From NCBI RefSeq assembly GCF_030297555.1, contig NZ_AP028136.1:1426001-1490000 (forward strand): DNA of 64,000 nucleotides, given 5' to 3'. The notes beneath the pieces were generated by a model. That model saw nothing but the letters and a program-made list of their open reading frames with translations. It was not told the DNA's origin and ran no database searches. Below, piece by piece: positions 25,058 through 34,300 of the stretch (the stretch's first letter is position 1; every line of letters starts with the position of its first letter). Origin of the DNA: Polynucleobacter sp. HIN5 (GTDB lineage: Bacteria > Pseudomonadota > Gammaproteobacteria > Burkholderiales > Burkholderiaceae). The position numbers and the translations under genes are program-made.

Positions 25058-25080
25058 TAAGACCCCGTTCAGAGGTCTTA
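25058..25080 (-). terminator. Attenuating terminator between tctC and tctB
   Basis: On the minus strand, TAAGACC (25080-25074), 9 nt loop, GGTCTTA (25064-25058) and then seven U. It sits inside the operon 17 bp after the tctC stop, so it likely acts as a partial terminator or 3' stabiliser, giving an excess of binding protein over permease. Confidence 0.8.
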
Positions 25081-25096
25081 TTTAGTAACAAACAAA

Positions 25097-26107
25097 TTAC
25101 TTAGCCAGGAATCCAGCTTCCTTCATCAGCTGAGCATGGAGAGCGGCATTTTTTTCCAACCAAGAATTAAAGTCTTTACCGGTCATAAATGTCTGATTAA
25201 AGGCTCCATCAGCCATAAACTTCTTCCACTCAGGTGTTGCACGCACTTTATTGAACAGGTCGATGTAAAAATCGACTTGTGCTTGCGTCACACCAGGTGG
25301 CATAAAAATACCGCGCAACATGACGTAATCCGTGTTCACACCAACCTCTTTACAGGTTGGAACATCATTCCACGATTGGGTAGGGGTGATTTTTTCCTTG
25401 TATGGCATGCGCTCAGTATCAAACACACATTGAGCGCGTAACTTACCAGCACGCCACTGAGCAACAGCTTCAATTGGATTATTAACCGATGAATCAATAT
25501 GATTACCAACCAACTGAACTGCTACTGCGCCACCGCCTGCGAATGGAACATACGTGAACTTCGCGCCGGTTGCTTTCTCAAGCGCTACGGTGATAATCTG
25601 GTCCTCTTGCTTAGAACCAGTTCCACCCATCTTGAACTTGCCAGCACCAGCTGCTTTTGCTGCATCAATATATTCCTTAGCAGATTTATATGGCTTTTCA
25701 GCGTTAGTCCACAATACGAACTGGTCAAGTGCCAACATGGCAACTGGGGTCATTTCTTTCCAGCTAAATGGCACACCAGTTGCAAGGGGGGTAGTAAATA
25801 AATTGGAGAGGGTGATGATAATTTTATTTGGGTCACCTTTAGCCTCTTTAATTGCCAAGAAACCTTCCGCACCAGCTCCCGCACCCTTGTTTACAGGAAT
25901 AACCGACTGCTTCATCAGATTATTTTTAGAAATAATTCCCTGAATCATCCGTGCCATTTGATCGGCGCCGCCTCCGGGACCTGCTGGGATAATAAATTCT
26001 ACTGGCTTAGTTGGCTCCCATTTCGCCTGAGCTTGTGCAGTAGTTGCAGCTGCAAAACCGGCAATTAGGGCAACACTTAGTACTGTTGACTTGAATTTCA
26101 AACGCAT
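25097..26107 (-). CDS. tctC: Tripartite tricarboxylate transporter binding protein TctC (Bug family)
   Basis: 336-residue periplasmic receptor. Signal peptide ~1-28 (ending AQAQA), then the Bug/TctC fold with EFIIPAGPGGGADQMARM, the beta-loop that holds the two water molecules coordinating a carboxylate. The ligand is not predictable from the sequence. A strong SD (GGAGGAG) precedes the ATG. First gene of tctCBA. Confidence 0.94.
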   Translation of the reverse strand: MRLKFKSTVLSVALIAGFAAATTAQAQAKWEPTKPVEFIIPAGPGGGADQMARMIQGIISKNNLMKQSVIPVNKGAGAGAEGFLAIKEAKGDPNKIIITLSNLFTTPLATGVPFSWKEMTPVAMLALDQFVLWTNAEKPYKSAKEYIDAAKAAGAGKFKMGGTGSKQEDQIITVALEKATGAKFTYVPFAGGGAVAVQLVGNHIDSSVNNPIEAVAQWRAGKLRAQCVFDTERMPYKEKITPTQSWNDVPTCKEVGVNTDYVMLRGIFMPPGVTQAQVDFYIDLFNKVRATPEWKKFMADGAFNQTFMTGKDFNSWLEKNAALHAQLMKEAGFLAK

Positions 26108-26197
26108 GGCTGCTCCTCCAAAAAGTTTTTCAAAGTATTAGTTTTGTCATGTAGCAACTTTGATGACTAATTCTTCAATAAAAGTTTTAGACAAAAA

Positions 26198-26211
26198 TTG
26201 ACAGACATCAA
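26198..26211. promoter_or_regulatory. Fnr/Crp-like box upstream of tctC
   Basis: TTGAC-AGAC-ATCAA, one mismatch from a symmetric Fnr-type box. Its centre (26204.5) is 97 bp upstream of the tctC ATG. If it sits at -41.5, an AAGAAT hexamer (26175-26170, minus) falls at -10. It resembles the box at oxc (56270-56285). Confidence 0.4.
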
Positions 26212-26234
26212 CAAACGAAAATTTTCACATAAGT

Positions 26235-26266
26235 AAAACCCGTACTGACTAGTGAAAACCCGTACT
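26235..26266. repeat. Tandem direct repeat AAAACCCGTACT, 20 bp period, upstream of tctC
   Basis: Identical 12-mers occur at 26235-26246 and 26255-26266. A period of 20 bp is close to two helical turns, as expected for two protomers binding the same DNA face. It lies between tRNA-Thr and tctC, 128-159 bp upstream of the tctC start, and is a candidate activator site (TctD-like or other). Confidence 0.65.
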
Positions 26267-26291
26267 TTAGGCATTTATTTGAGGGGCAACT

Positions 26292-26367
26292 TGGTGCCGG
26301 AAATAGGAATCGAACCTACGACCTTCGCATTACGAATGCGCTGCTCTACCAACTGAGCTATTCCGGC
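26292..26367 (-). tRNA. tRNA-Thr(CGU)
   Basis: 76 nt including encoded CCA (26294-26292). Acceptor GCCGGAA pairs with TTCCGGC. D-loop AGCTCAGTTGGTAGAGC, anticodon loop TTCGTAA (anticodon CGU, reading ACG), T-loop GGTTCGATTCC. It lies 71 bp after pepN on the same strand. Confidence 0.97.
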
Positions 26368-26438
26368 ATAAACCTTGAGAAAAAGGTTACATGAAGCCTG
26401 TAATTTTATCCTAGCAAAATCAATGCCTTGATCGGGAG

Positions 26439-29096
26439 CTAGGATGTATGCATTACCAATGCTTTGGTGACAACCTCGCGAACATCAGGAGAAAGGCGGT
26501 TAGCTGCTGCTACGGTCTCCAGTGCCACTTTCATCGGTCTTTGATAACGCGGTGCAAACTGCCGCCAGCGGTCCAAACCGCGGGCGAGTCGTGCCGCTAC
26601 CTGAGGATTGATCTCATCAAGTGCAATGACCTGCTGTGCCCAAAAGGCATACGTCACGCCCTCGGCTCCATGAAATCCACCTGGGTTACTCAAACAAAAG
26701 GCATGAATGAGGCTACGCACCCGATTGGGGTTATTCATCTGGAATGCAGAATGACGCATAAGCGCCTGAATGTGATCAAGCACCGACTGACTCTTGGTTT
26801 GTGGAGGTCGAGTGGCTTGCAAAGCAAACCACTTATCAACTACGAGCGGATCATCGGCAAAGCGCTGATAAAAATCCGCTAAGGCATTCTCAGCCTGCGG
26901 TGCGTGAGCGAATACAAGGGCCTGTAATGCTGCAAAGCGATCGGTCATGTTGTTCGCTAGCTCGTACTGTTCTTCAGCCACCTCATACCACTGAGCGTCC
27001 TTGGTTTCCAAAAGCATCGTGAGCGCATCATTTTTGAGAGCGCGCCGACCCATACTCCTCGCATCTGGACTGTATTTGACCGAGGTTTGAAGTGATCGAT
27101 AGATTCTTTCCCAATCGGATTTCAGCGCATTTGCTAGAGTTGACTTAAAACCTCTACGCGCCCAATGTAATTTCTGAGGATCAACCGATTGAACCTGCTC
27201 ATACAAATAAGTTTCAGCTGGCAGAGTAAAGAGAAGTTGCTTAAATGCTGGGTCCAGTTGCGGATCAACCAGCAATCCACGGTAGCCCTCTTGCAATCGC
27301 TGATCTGGCTCTCGGTCTGTCAAGATCAATTGCTGGGCTAACTTTTGCACAGCCTCCCAGCGGTTAAAGGAATCTGTTTCATTGGCCATGAGAGCAAGCA
27401 ACTCCGCCTCACTTTGCTCATGCTCCAGCACAATCGGTGCCGAGAAATCCCGATTGATCGACAGCACGGGTTTAGCAGGAATATGCTTTACCGCCCAGGT
27501 TTGCTCTGGCTGGGTCAGCTCCAGCAATACCTCTTGACCAAAATACTGAGCTTCTTTTGAACTGATGGATGTACCTGGTTCAAATAACAAACTGGCTTTC
27601 AATGGAATATGAAATGGCTTTTTTGTCTTTTGCCCGGGAGTCGGCGGGCAAGATTGCTTGAGGGTCAAGCGGTACTCGTGCTTGCGCGAATCAAATTGCT
27701 CCTTGACTTGAACCCGTGGGGTGCCCGATTGGCTGTACCAATTTTTAAACTGACTGAGATCGCGCCCATTGGCGTCTGCCATCGCGGCGATGAACTCATC
27801 GCAGGTGACCGCCATACCGTCATGACGCCTGAAATACAAATCCATACCGCGACGAAAGCCATCGACGCCGAGCATCGTTTGATACATGCGCACCACTTCG
27901 GCGCCCTTCTCATAGACAGTAACCGTATAGAAATTATTGATTTCTTGATATTCGTCAGGACGAATCGGATGGGCCATGGGTCCCGCATCCTCAGGAAACT
28001 GCAACTGGCGCAATAAACGCACGTCATCAATGCGTTTAACGGCCCTGCCAGACTCTGTGCCCATTTGATCGGCTGAAAACTCTTGATCCCGAAAGACCGT
28101 TAAACCTTCTTTCAGCGACAACTGAAACCAATCCCGACAAGTGACCCGGTTACCCGTCCAATTATGAAAATACTCGTGCGCTACCACGCTCTCTACGTTG
28201 GCAAAATCGGTATCCGTCGCCGTTTGCGCATCCGCAAGTACAAATTTGGTATTAAAGATATTGAGACCCTTGTTCTCCATCGCCCCCATATTGAAATCAC
28301 TTACGGCCACAATCATGAAACGCTCTAAATCAAGCTCTAGCCCAAAGCGTTTCTCATCCCAGACAATTGATCGCTTTAGCGAGTCCATCGCGTGATGGGT
28401 TTTATGGAGGTCGCGGGACTCAACCCAAATTTGCAACAGTTTTTTATGACCACTACAAGACGTAATGACATCCTCTAAGCAAACCAATTTGCCAGCCACT
28501 AAGGCAAATAAATAGGAAGGCTTTGGAAATGGATCTTCCCAGATGGCGCTATGCCAACCATCAGCCAAATCCTCTTTGGCAATCAAATTACCATTCGAGA
28601 GCAAGACTGGGTAATCTGCTTTGAGTGCTCGCAAGGTCACTCGGTAGCGTGCCATTACATCGGGGCGATCCTGGAAATACGTGATTTTGCGAAAACCTTC
28701 TGCTTCGCACTGCGTAAAGAAATTGCCGCGCGAAACATATAGCCCCATCAATGAGGTGTTTTTCTCGGGAATGCATGCGGTTTTGATTTCAATCACAAAA
28801 TTTTGCTTACCTCGATTAGGTAGGCTATGAATCACCATGCGACCGGGCGTTAACTCCAAATGACGATGCGTCTCGCCATTGATACGCAGGCTAATGAACT
28901 CAAGATCTTCGCCATCCAAGATGAGGGGAAGCTCGTCTTTAGTAGTTTGCGTTACCTCACTCGGGATCACCTCAATGCGACTATGCACGAGGGTACGTTG
29001 GGGCATTAACTCAATATCGAGTTCTACTTGGCCAAATTGATAATCCGGGGCTTTGTAATGAAGGCGCAAAAAGCGCTTTGCAGAATCAGTTCGCAT
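26439..29096 (-). CDS. pepN: Aminopeptidase N (M1 family)
   Basis: 885-residue zinc aminopeptidase, cytosolic, broad specificity. GAMEN substrate motif near residue 273, zinc site HEYFHNW with the distal Glu in KEGLTVFRDQEF, followed by the long helical C-terminal domain of the E. coli-type enzyme (870 residues). No signal peptide. It lies 32 bp downstream of the GDT1 exporter gene, so the two may be one operon. Confidence 0.97.
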   Translation of the reverse strand: MRTDSAKRFLRLHYKAPDYQFGQVELDIELMPQRTLVHSRIEVIPSEVTQTTKDELPLILDGEDLEFISLRINGETHRHLELTPGRMVIHSLPNRGKQNFVIEIKTACIPEKNTSLMGLYVSRGNFFTQCEAEGFRKITYFQDRPDVMARYRVTLRALKADYPVLLSNGNLIAKEDLADGWHSAIWEDPFPKPSYLFALVAGKLVCLEDVITSCSGHKKLLQIWVESRDLHKTHHAMDSLKRSIVWDEKRFGLELDLERFMIVAVSDFNMGAMENKGLNIFNTKFVLADAQTATDTDFANVESVVAHEYFHNWTGNRVTCRDWFQLSLKEGLTVFRDQEFSADQMGTESGRAVKRIDDVRLLRQLQFPEDAGPMAHPIRPDEYQEINNFYTVTVYEKGAEVVRMYQTMLGVDGFRRGMDLYFRRHDGMAVTCDEFIAAMADANGRDLSQFKNWYSQSGTPRVQVKEQFDSRKHEYRLTLKQSCPPTPGQKTKKPFHIPLKASLLFEPGTSISSKEAQYFGQEVLLELTQPEQTWAVKHIPAKPVLSINRDFSAPIVLEHEQSEAELLALMANETDSFNRWEAVQKLAQQLILTDREPDQRLQEGYRGLLVDPQLDPAFKQLLFTLPAETYLYEQVQSVDPQKLHWARRGFKSTLANALKSDWERIYRSLQTSVKYSPDARSMGRRALKNDALTMLLETKDAQWYEVAEEQYELANNMTDRFAALQALVFAHAPQAENALADFYQRFADDPLVVDKWFALQATRPPQTKSQSVLDHIQALMRHSAFQMNNPNRVRSLIHAFCLSNPGGFHGAEGVTYAFWAQQVIALDEINPQVAARLARGLDRWRQFAPRYQRPMKVALETVAAANRLSPDVREVVTKALVMHTS

Positions 29097-29128
29097 GAAA
29101 TGATTTTAGTTGGATCTTGACTTGACGC

Positions 29129-29716
29129 TTACGCGAGATCCCCGCCCCAAACTAGGGTCACCATTCCAAGCAGAATGAAAATCATAGCCGCAATGCGATG
29201 CACCCACGTAATTGGTAAGCGCTTAGTAAATTGTTTGCCAAGCCAAACTGCCGGGGCATTTGCCAGCATCATGCCAAGTGTGGTTCCGATAGTTACGGAC
29301 ACAACACTGTCGTACTTCGCACCCAGAGCAATTGTGGCGATTTGGGTTTTATCACCCATCTCGGCAATGAAAAATAGAGTAGTGGTCAAAACAAAAATTG
29401 CCCAAGCTCCTTTTGCTGGTTTTGCTGCTTGGTCTTCATCGAGCTTATCGGGGACCAGTAGCCAAGCACCAAGGGCTAAAAATCCAATTCCCAGAATCCA
29501 ACGGAGTAAATCAGGGCTAAGTAGCCCGGCAACCCAATGCCCCACATAGGCGGCCAGGGCATGATTAACTAAGGTTGCGAGCAAGATCCCCCAAATAATC
29601 GGCCAAGCATGTTTAGGGTAGCGCGCAGCGAGCATCAACGATAAAAGCTGGGTCTTGTCCCCGATTTCCGCCAGGGCAACGACGCCAGTGGAAATCAATA
29701 ATCCATAAAAATCCAT
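29129..29716 (-). CDS. TMEM165/GDT1 family cation exporter (MneA-like)
   Basis: 195 residues, six helices in two repeats, each with the family motif: AEIGDKTQLLSLML near residue 17 and AEMGDKTQIATIAL near 117. Bacterial members export Mn2+ (MneA) or Ca2+. No yybP-ykoY manganese riboswitch is visible in the 113 bp upstream. Divergent from the Fe-S protein gene. Confidence 0.93.
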   Translation of the reverse strand: MDFYGLLISTGVVALAEIGDKTQLLSLMLAARYPKHAWPIIWGILLATLVNHALAAYVGHWVAGLLSPDLLRWILGIGFLALGAWLLVPDKLDEDQAAKPAKGAWAIFVLTTTLFFIAEMGDKTQIATIALGAKYDSVVSVTIGTTLGMMLANAPAVWLGKQFTKRLPITWVHRIAAMIFILLGMVTLVWGGDLA

Positions 29717-29829
29717 ATAAATCAGTAATTTAAATAAAAACTATCAATATTTTTAATTAATACAATTTGGCTATCATAGGAAAAAACCCTAAACTGCGTT
29801 CATCTTAATTTTTCCTCGAAAGCAATCCC

Positions 29830-31167
29830 ATGACTTTACGCGAAGGTAATCTCGAAGCCCCAACCAGACACCCCTTGGACTGGACGAATCCAGACTTCTA
29901 CAACACCGAAAAGCTTGAAGCCGAGATGGAGCGGGTGTTCGATCTTTGCCATGGTTGCCGTCGCTGCGTGAACCTGTGCGGCTCATTCCCCACCCTTTTT
30001 GATCTTGTCGATGCGACCGAAGAAGGTGAAGTTGAGGGAGTAGCGAAAGCAGATTATCAAAAGGTGGTTGATCAGTGCTATCTGTGCGACGTATGTTATA
30101 TGACCAAATGTCCCTATACCCCACCTCACCCATGGAATATTGATTTCCCACACTTAATGTTGCGCGCCAAAGCGGTCGCCTTCAAAGAGGGTAAAACGAC
30201 TTTCCGTGACAAGCTGCTCTCATCCACAGACAAGCTAGGTCAATTTGCAGGCATTCCAATCGTGACCCAAGCAGTCAATGCCGTCAATAATTTAGGTGTT
30301 ACTCGATTAATGATGGAAGGCGCCCTGGGCGTTGATAAGAAAGCATGGGTTCCTGAGTATGCTGCTAAGACCTTCCCACAATTGGCGAAGGCATCGGCAG
30401 CATTTCCGGTTAAAGATGGTCAACGGACCCCTGGCAAGGTAGCCATCTATGCAACCTGCTACATCAACTACAACGAGCCTGGTATTGGTCAAGACCTCAT
30501 CAAGATTCTGAATCACAATCAGATTCCATATGCGCTGGTTGATAAAGAGGCCTGCTGTGGCATGCCTAAACTCGAATTGGGTGACCTTGAGTCCGTGAAG
30601 GAAAACAAGGAAAAGAACATTCCTAAACTTGCCAAATTGGCGCGTGAAGGCTACGCCATCGTGACTCCAATTCCTTCCTGCACCTTAATGTTCAAACAAG
30701 AACTGCCATTAATGTTCCCGGATGATGCCGATGTGCAAGTAGTTAAAGATGCCATGTGGGATCCTTTTGAGTACTTTATTGCTCGCAGCAAAGATGGTCT
30801 CTTAAATCAAGACTTCAAAGAAGAATTAGGCCATGTCAGCTATCACGTTGCCTGCCATTCGCGCGTACAAAATGTCGGCCAGAAGACCGCTGAAGCATTG
30901 AAACTTATTCCAGGGACTGAAGTGAATGTGGTTGAGCGCTGCTCAGGCCACTCAGGAACATGGGGGGTAAAGAAAGAGTTTCATGCGATGGCAATGAAGA
31001 TTGGACGTCCAGTGTTCCGCAGCATGGCTGAAGAATCACCGAACTATATTAGCTCCGACTGCCAGCTCGCTGGGCACCATATTGCCCAAGGGATGGATGA
31101 ACTGGGTTTGCCGAAGACCGCCATGGCGCATCCACTCACTCTCATGGCCAAAGCATACGGACTCTAA
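29830..31167 (+). CDS. Fe-S/CCG-domain oxidoreductase (GlpC/HdrD-like)
   Basis: 445 residues. Two ferredoxin-type clusters near the N-terminus (CHGCRRCVNLC ~39-49; CYLCDVCYMTKCP ~82-94) are followed by two cysteine-rich CCG domains (KEACCGMPKLELGD; VERCSGHSGTWGVK), as in GlpC and heterodisulfide reductase subunits. No catalytic flavin subunit is beside it. It lies 3 bp before a DUF3501 gene; this pairing recurs in proteobacteria, sometimes with a rubrerythrin, which is absent here. The electron donor and acceptor are unknown. Confidence 0.88.
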   Translation: MTLREGNLEAPTRHPLDWTNPDFYNTEKLEAEMERVFDLCHGCRRCVNLCGSFPTLFDLVDATEEGEVEGVAKADYQKVVDQCYLCDVCYMTKCPYTPPHPWNIDFPHLMLRAKAVAFKEGKTTFRDKLLSSTDKLGQFAGIPIVTQAVNAVNNLGVTRLMMEGALGVDKKAWVPEYAAKTFPQLAKASAAFPVKDGQRTPGKVAIYATCYINYNEPGIGQDLIKILNHNQIPYALVDKEACCGMPKLELGDLESVKENKEKNIPKLAKLAREGYAIVTPIPSCTLMFKQELPLMFPDDADVQVVKDAMWDPFEYFIARSKDGLLNQDFKEELGHVSYHVACHSRVQNVGQKTAEALKLIPGTEVNVVERCSGHSGTWGVKKEFHAMAMKIGRPVFRSMAEESPNYISSDCQLAGHHIAQGMDELGLPKTAMAHPLTLMAKAYGL

Positions 31168-31170
31168 ATC

Positions 31171-31776
31171 ATGACAACAGGATCAATTGAAATGGGAAAA
31201 ATTACTCGCAATAGTTTATTAAGCCTGGAGGCTTATCACAAAGCACGCCCTGAAATGAGAGCGCGCGCCATTGCGGAACGCAAACTGCGCACCGTTCACT
31301 TGGGCGAGCATCTCACACTGATTTTTGAAAACGAGTTCCTAATGCGTTACCAGATTCAAGAGATGTTACGCGTTGAGAAAACCTTTGAAGACGAAGGCAT
31401 TCAAGATGAATTAGATGCCTACAACCCAATGGTACCCAGTGGTTCAGACTTCAAGATCACCATGATGATTGAGTACCCTAATGAAGCCGATCGACGCGTA
31501 GCACTTGCTAAGCTGGTTGGCGTTGAAGATCAGATCTTTATTGAAGTTGAAGGTCAGCCACGGGTCTACGCGATTGCCGACGAGGATTTAGAGCGAGCAA
31601 CGACCGAGAAAACCTCGGCCGTGCACTTCCTGCGCATTCCATTAACACCTGCCATGAAAGAGGCACTAAAGGCCGGCGCTCAAATGATGGTGGGTTGCGA
31701 CCACAAGGGATACCCCATGCATGTCGAAACCCTCCCCCATGAAACACTCGCCTCCTTAGTCACAGACCTCGACTAA
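31171..31776 (+). CDS. DUF3501 family protein
   Basis: 201 residues, no signal peptide or membrane segment. Contains the DUF3501 landmarks RKLRTVHLGEHLTLIFEN and YQIQEMLRVE, with a conserved HFLRIPL segment later. It starts 3 bp after the Fe-S protein and must be cotranscribed, implying a joint function; none is established. Its 3' end overlaps convergent ald by 21 bp. A second ATG at 31192 (MGKITRN) is a possible start. Confidence 0.88.
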   Translation: MTTGSIEMGKITRNSLLSLEAYHKARPEMRARAIAERKLRTVHLGEHLTLIFENEFLMRYQIQEMLRVEKTFEDEGIQDELDAYNPMVPSGSDFKITMMIEYPNEADRRVALAKLVGVEDQIFIEVEGQPRVYAIADEDLERATTEKTSAVHFLRIPLTPAMKEALKAGAQMMVGCDHKGYPMHVETLPHETLASLVTDLD

Positions 31777-32898
31777 ATCGGGGCGCAGTAAAGCCTCATC
31801 TGCTGAGACGTACGACCGCTTCTGCGCCCGAGCGACTGGTGCAGAAGTGAGTTGTCCTTGATAGACGCTTAACCCATTCCTCAAGTGTGAGTTCAGGCGC
31901 AGTGCCTCCATTACCCCAAGGTTGGCAATCTGTTCAATGAAAGGATAGGTCGCATTGGTTAAACCAATTGTCGATGTTCGAGCAACAGCACCCGGCATAT
32001 TGGCCACACAATAATGAATCACTCCATGCTCAACATAAGTAGGCTCTGCATGGGTGGTGGGTCGTGAGGTCTCAAAGCAACCGCCTTGGTCAATCGCTAC
32101 ATCGACCAAAACAGATCCGGCTCGCATCTGCCGGATCATGTCCTTGGTCACTAATTTGGGAGCTGAGCCACCTGGCAGCAACACTGCACCAATCACCAAA
32201 TCACTATCCCTAACTGCATTCTCAATGCTCTGTTGATCAGAGAATAAGGTTTGTACCCGATTACCGTAGAGCGCATCAATCTGCCGCAATCGATCCAAGT
32301 CGCGATCCATGATGCTCACGTGCGCGCCCATACCAACTGCAATTTGTAAGGCATGACGTCCTACAACACCTGCACCCAAGATCAATATCTTTGCAGCAGC
32401 AACCCCAGGAATGCCCCCCAACAATAATCCAGAGCCTCCTTTGGATTTCTCCAAATGCGCCGCACCCGCCTGAATGGACATCCGCCCAGCCACCTCACTC
32501 ATGGGCGCCAACAGTGGCAATGCACCGCTCGATGAGGTCACCGTCTCATACGCAATGCAAATGGCTTTGGACTCGATTAATGCTTGTGTCTGGACTGGAT
32601 CGGGGGCTAAATGTAAATAGGTAAAGAGGGTTTGATCCTCGTGAAGCATGGCACACTCCTGTGGCTGCGGCTCTTTCACTTTCACAATCAACTCAGCATC
32701 TGCAAAGACTGTTTGCGCATTTTCGATGAGCGTTGCTCCCGCTGCTTGGTACTGCTCATTCATAAACCCAATGTGAGCACCGGCATTTTTTTCGACCAAT
32801 ACCGCGTGGCCCTGGCGGGTAAGGCCATGGACTAGACTGGGTGTTAAGCCAACTCGAAACTCATTGTTTTTAATTTCTTTTGGAATACCAATAATCAT
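31756..32898 (-). CDS. ald: Alanine dehydrogenase
   Basis: NAD-dependent oxidative deamination of L-alanine to pyruvate and ammonia. 380 residues. N-terminal IGIPKEIKNNEFRVGLTP, Lys/His active-site region VKVKEPQPQE, and nucleotide-binding ILGAGVVGRHALQIAVGMGA near residue 174. Its ATG overlaps the TGA of the upstream permease gene (ATGA), so translation is coupled: alanine uptake plus catabolism. Confidence 0.96.
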   Translation of the reverse strand: MIIGIPKEIKNNEFRVGLTPSLVHGLTRQGHAVLVEKNAGAHIGFMNEQYQAAGATLIENAQTVFADAELIVKVKEPQPQECAMLHEDQTLFTYLHLAPDPVQTQALIESKAICIAYETVTSSSGALPLLAPMSEVAGRMSIQAGAAHLEKSKGGSGLLLGGIPGVAAAKILILGAGVVGRHALQIAVGMGAHVSIMDRDLDRLRQIDALYGNRVQTLFSDQQSIENAVRDSDLVIGAVLLPGGSAPKLVTKDMIRQMRAGSVLVDVAIDQGGCFETSRPTTHAEPTYVEHGVIHYCVANMPGAVARTSTIGLTNATYPFIEQIANLGVMEALRLNSHLRNGLSVYQGQLTSAPVARAQKRSYVSADEALLRPDLVEVCD

Positions 32899-34292
32899 TT
32901 TTGCTCTCCTAATTGAAGTACATGTTTTTTATCAATCCCCAATACGAAATACAGGATCAAATAAATGGTTAATAAGATCGGGCCCACAATGAGTGCCATA
33001 CGTGCATCCTCATGAAAACTCATCAAAACAATGACAAGCGCGATGAAGGCCAAGGCAAACCAGCTGGAATACGGCCACCATGGAGCGCGATACGATAGTT
33101 GGGCAAGTTGGTCCTTGCTAAGGCTGGCCCGAAAACGATAGTGGGTATACAGAATGGAAATCCAAACCATAAGGCCCACAAAAGTAACGGCTGCCATCAT
33201 GTAATGGAATGCCTTCTCAGGGACAAAATAGTTCAACACGACACCCACCATAGGTACGCAAACCGTTCCGATCACAGCGCGATGCGGAACACCGCTGTTG
33301 GATAACTTTACAAAAGGCTTTGGTGCATACCCATTAGCCGACAGGGCGTATAGCAAGCGTCCGCCACTAAATACACCAGCGTTACAGGCTGATAAGGCTG
33401 CGGTAATGACTACGAAATTAATAATACCTGCAGCCTCACGCAAGCCAATGCGCTCAAACATGGCCACAAATGGACTACCTTGTTGACCGACTTCATTCCA
33501 AGGAAAGATAGCTAAGATCACCATCAGTGCGCCCAGATAAAAAATCAGAATGCGCCAGATGAGCGAATCTATTGCCATCGGAATCGTCTGTTTTGGATTT
33601 TGTGCCTCACCCGCAGATAAGCCGATCATTTCAATGCCGACATAGGCAAACAGCACCATATGCAAGGAGAGCAAAAATCCGCTAAAGCCGTTAGGAAAGA
33701 ATCCGCCATGCTGCCAAAGATTACTTAGCCCCATCGGTACCCAATCATTGGTAAACCCAAAGAAGATGACCGAGCAGCCCAGAGCAATCATCAGCACAAT
33801 CGCCATAATTTTGATGAGCGCAAACCAAAACTCAAACTCACCAAATACTTTGACAGCAATCAGATTAATGAGCCCCATGAGGATGATGGACGATAGCGCC
33901 CAAATCCATTGCGGTATGTCTGGGAACCAAACACCCATATAGATACCAACTGCCGTAACTTCTGCAATGGCCACTACCACCCAGTAGGTCCAGTATCCCC
34001 AACCCACCATATATCCAGCTAAGGGATTGACATAGGTATTGGCATAAGTGGCAAATGATCCCGTCACCGGTTCATGGACAGCCATTTCACCTAAGGTTCG
34101 CAAAACCACAAATGCAACCATGCCAGCCAAGAAATAGGCAAGCAAGATAGATGGTCCTGCAATTTGAATTGCGGTGGCAGATCCTAAAAATAATCCGACA
34201 CCAATTGTCGAACCCAAAGCCATTAAGCGAATGTGTCTGACTTTGAGATGGCGCTTTAGGCCTTCTTCATTCTTCTCCAAGGGAACTCCTTT
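32895..34292 (-). CDS. Amino-acid permease, AAT family (CycA/ProY-like), probable alanine uptake
   Basis: About 460 residues, 12 helices. N-terminal HLKVRHIRLMALGSTIGVGL with the AAT glycine motif, and EPVTGSFATYANTYVNPLAG in helix 3. Coupling to ald suggests L- or D-alanine/glycine uptake. Start choice: the ATG at 34292 has no SD, but AAAGGAG at 34290-34284 stands 5 nt before a TTG at 34277, making TTG a serious alternative. A 7 bp hairpin (34301-34319) lies just upstream. Confidence 0.9.
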   Translation of the reverse strand, partial: KGVPLEKNEEGLKRHLKVRHIRLMALGSTIGVGLFLGSATAIQIAGPSILLAYFLAGMVAFVVLRTLGEMAVHEPVTGSFATYANTYVNPLAGYMVGWGYWTYWVVVAIAEVTAVGIYMGVWFPDIPQWIWALSSIILMGLINLIAVKVFGEFEFWFALIKIMAIVLMIALGCSVIFFGFTNDWVPMGLSNLWQHGGFFPNGFSGFLLSLHMVLFAYVGIEMIGLSAGEAQNPKQTIPMAIDSLIWRILIFYLGALMVILAIFPWNEVGQQGSPFVAMFERIGLREAAGIINFVVITAALSACNAGVFSGGRLLYALSANGYAPKPFVKLSNSGVPHRAVIGTVCVPMVGVVLNYFVPEKAFHYMMAAVTFVGLMVWISILYTHYRFRASLSKDQLAQLSYRAPWWPYSSWFALAFIALVIVLMSFHEDARMALIVGPILLTIYLILYFVLGIDKKHVLQLGEQK

Positions 34293-34300
34293 CATGATGA

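Noticed and set aside
29129-29716. Plus-strand open frame opposite the GDT1 gene
   Set aside because: Shadow of the repeated hydrophobic coding sequence; the minus-strand frame has clear family motifs.
29717-29829. A possible yybP-ykoY (Mn2+) riboswitch before the GDT1 family gene
   Set aside because: The conserved core of that class is not found in the 113 bp gap, which is only AT-rich.
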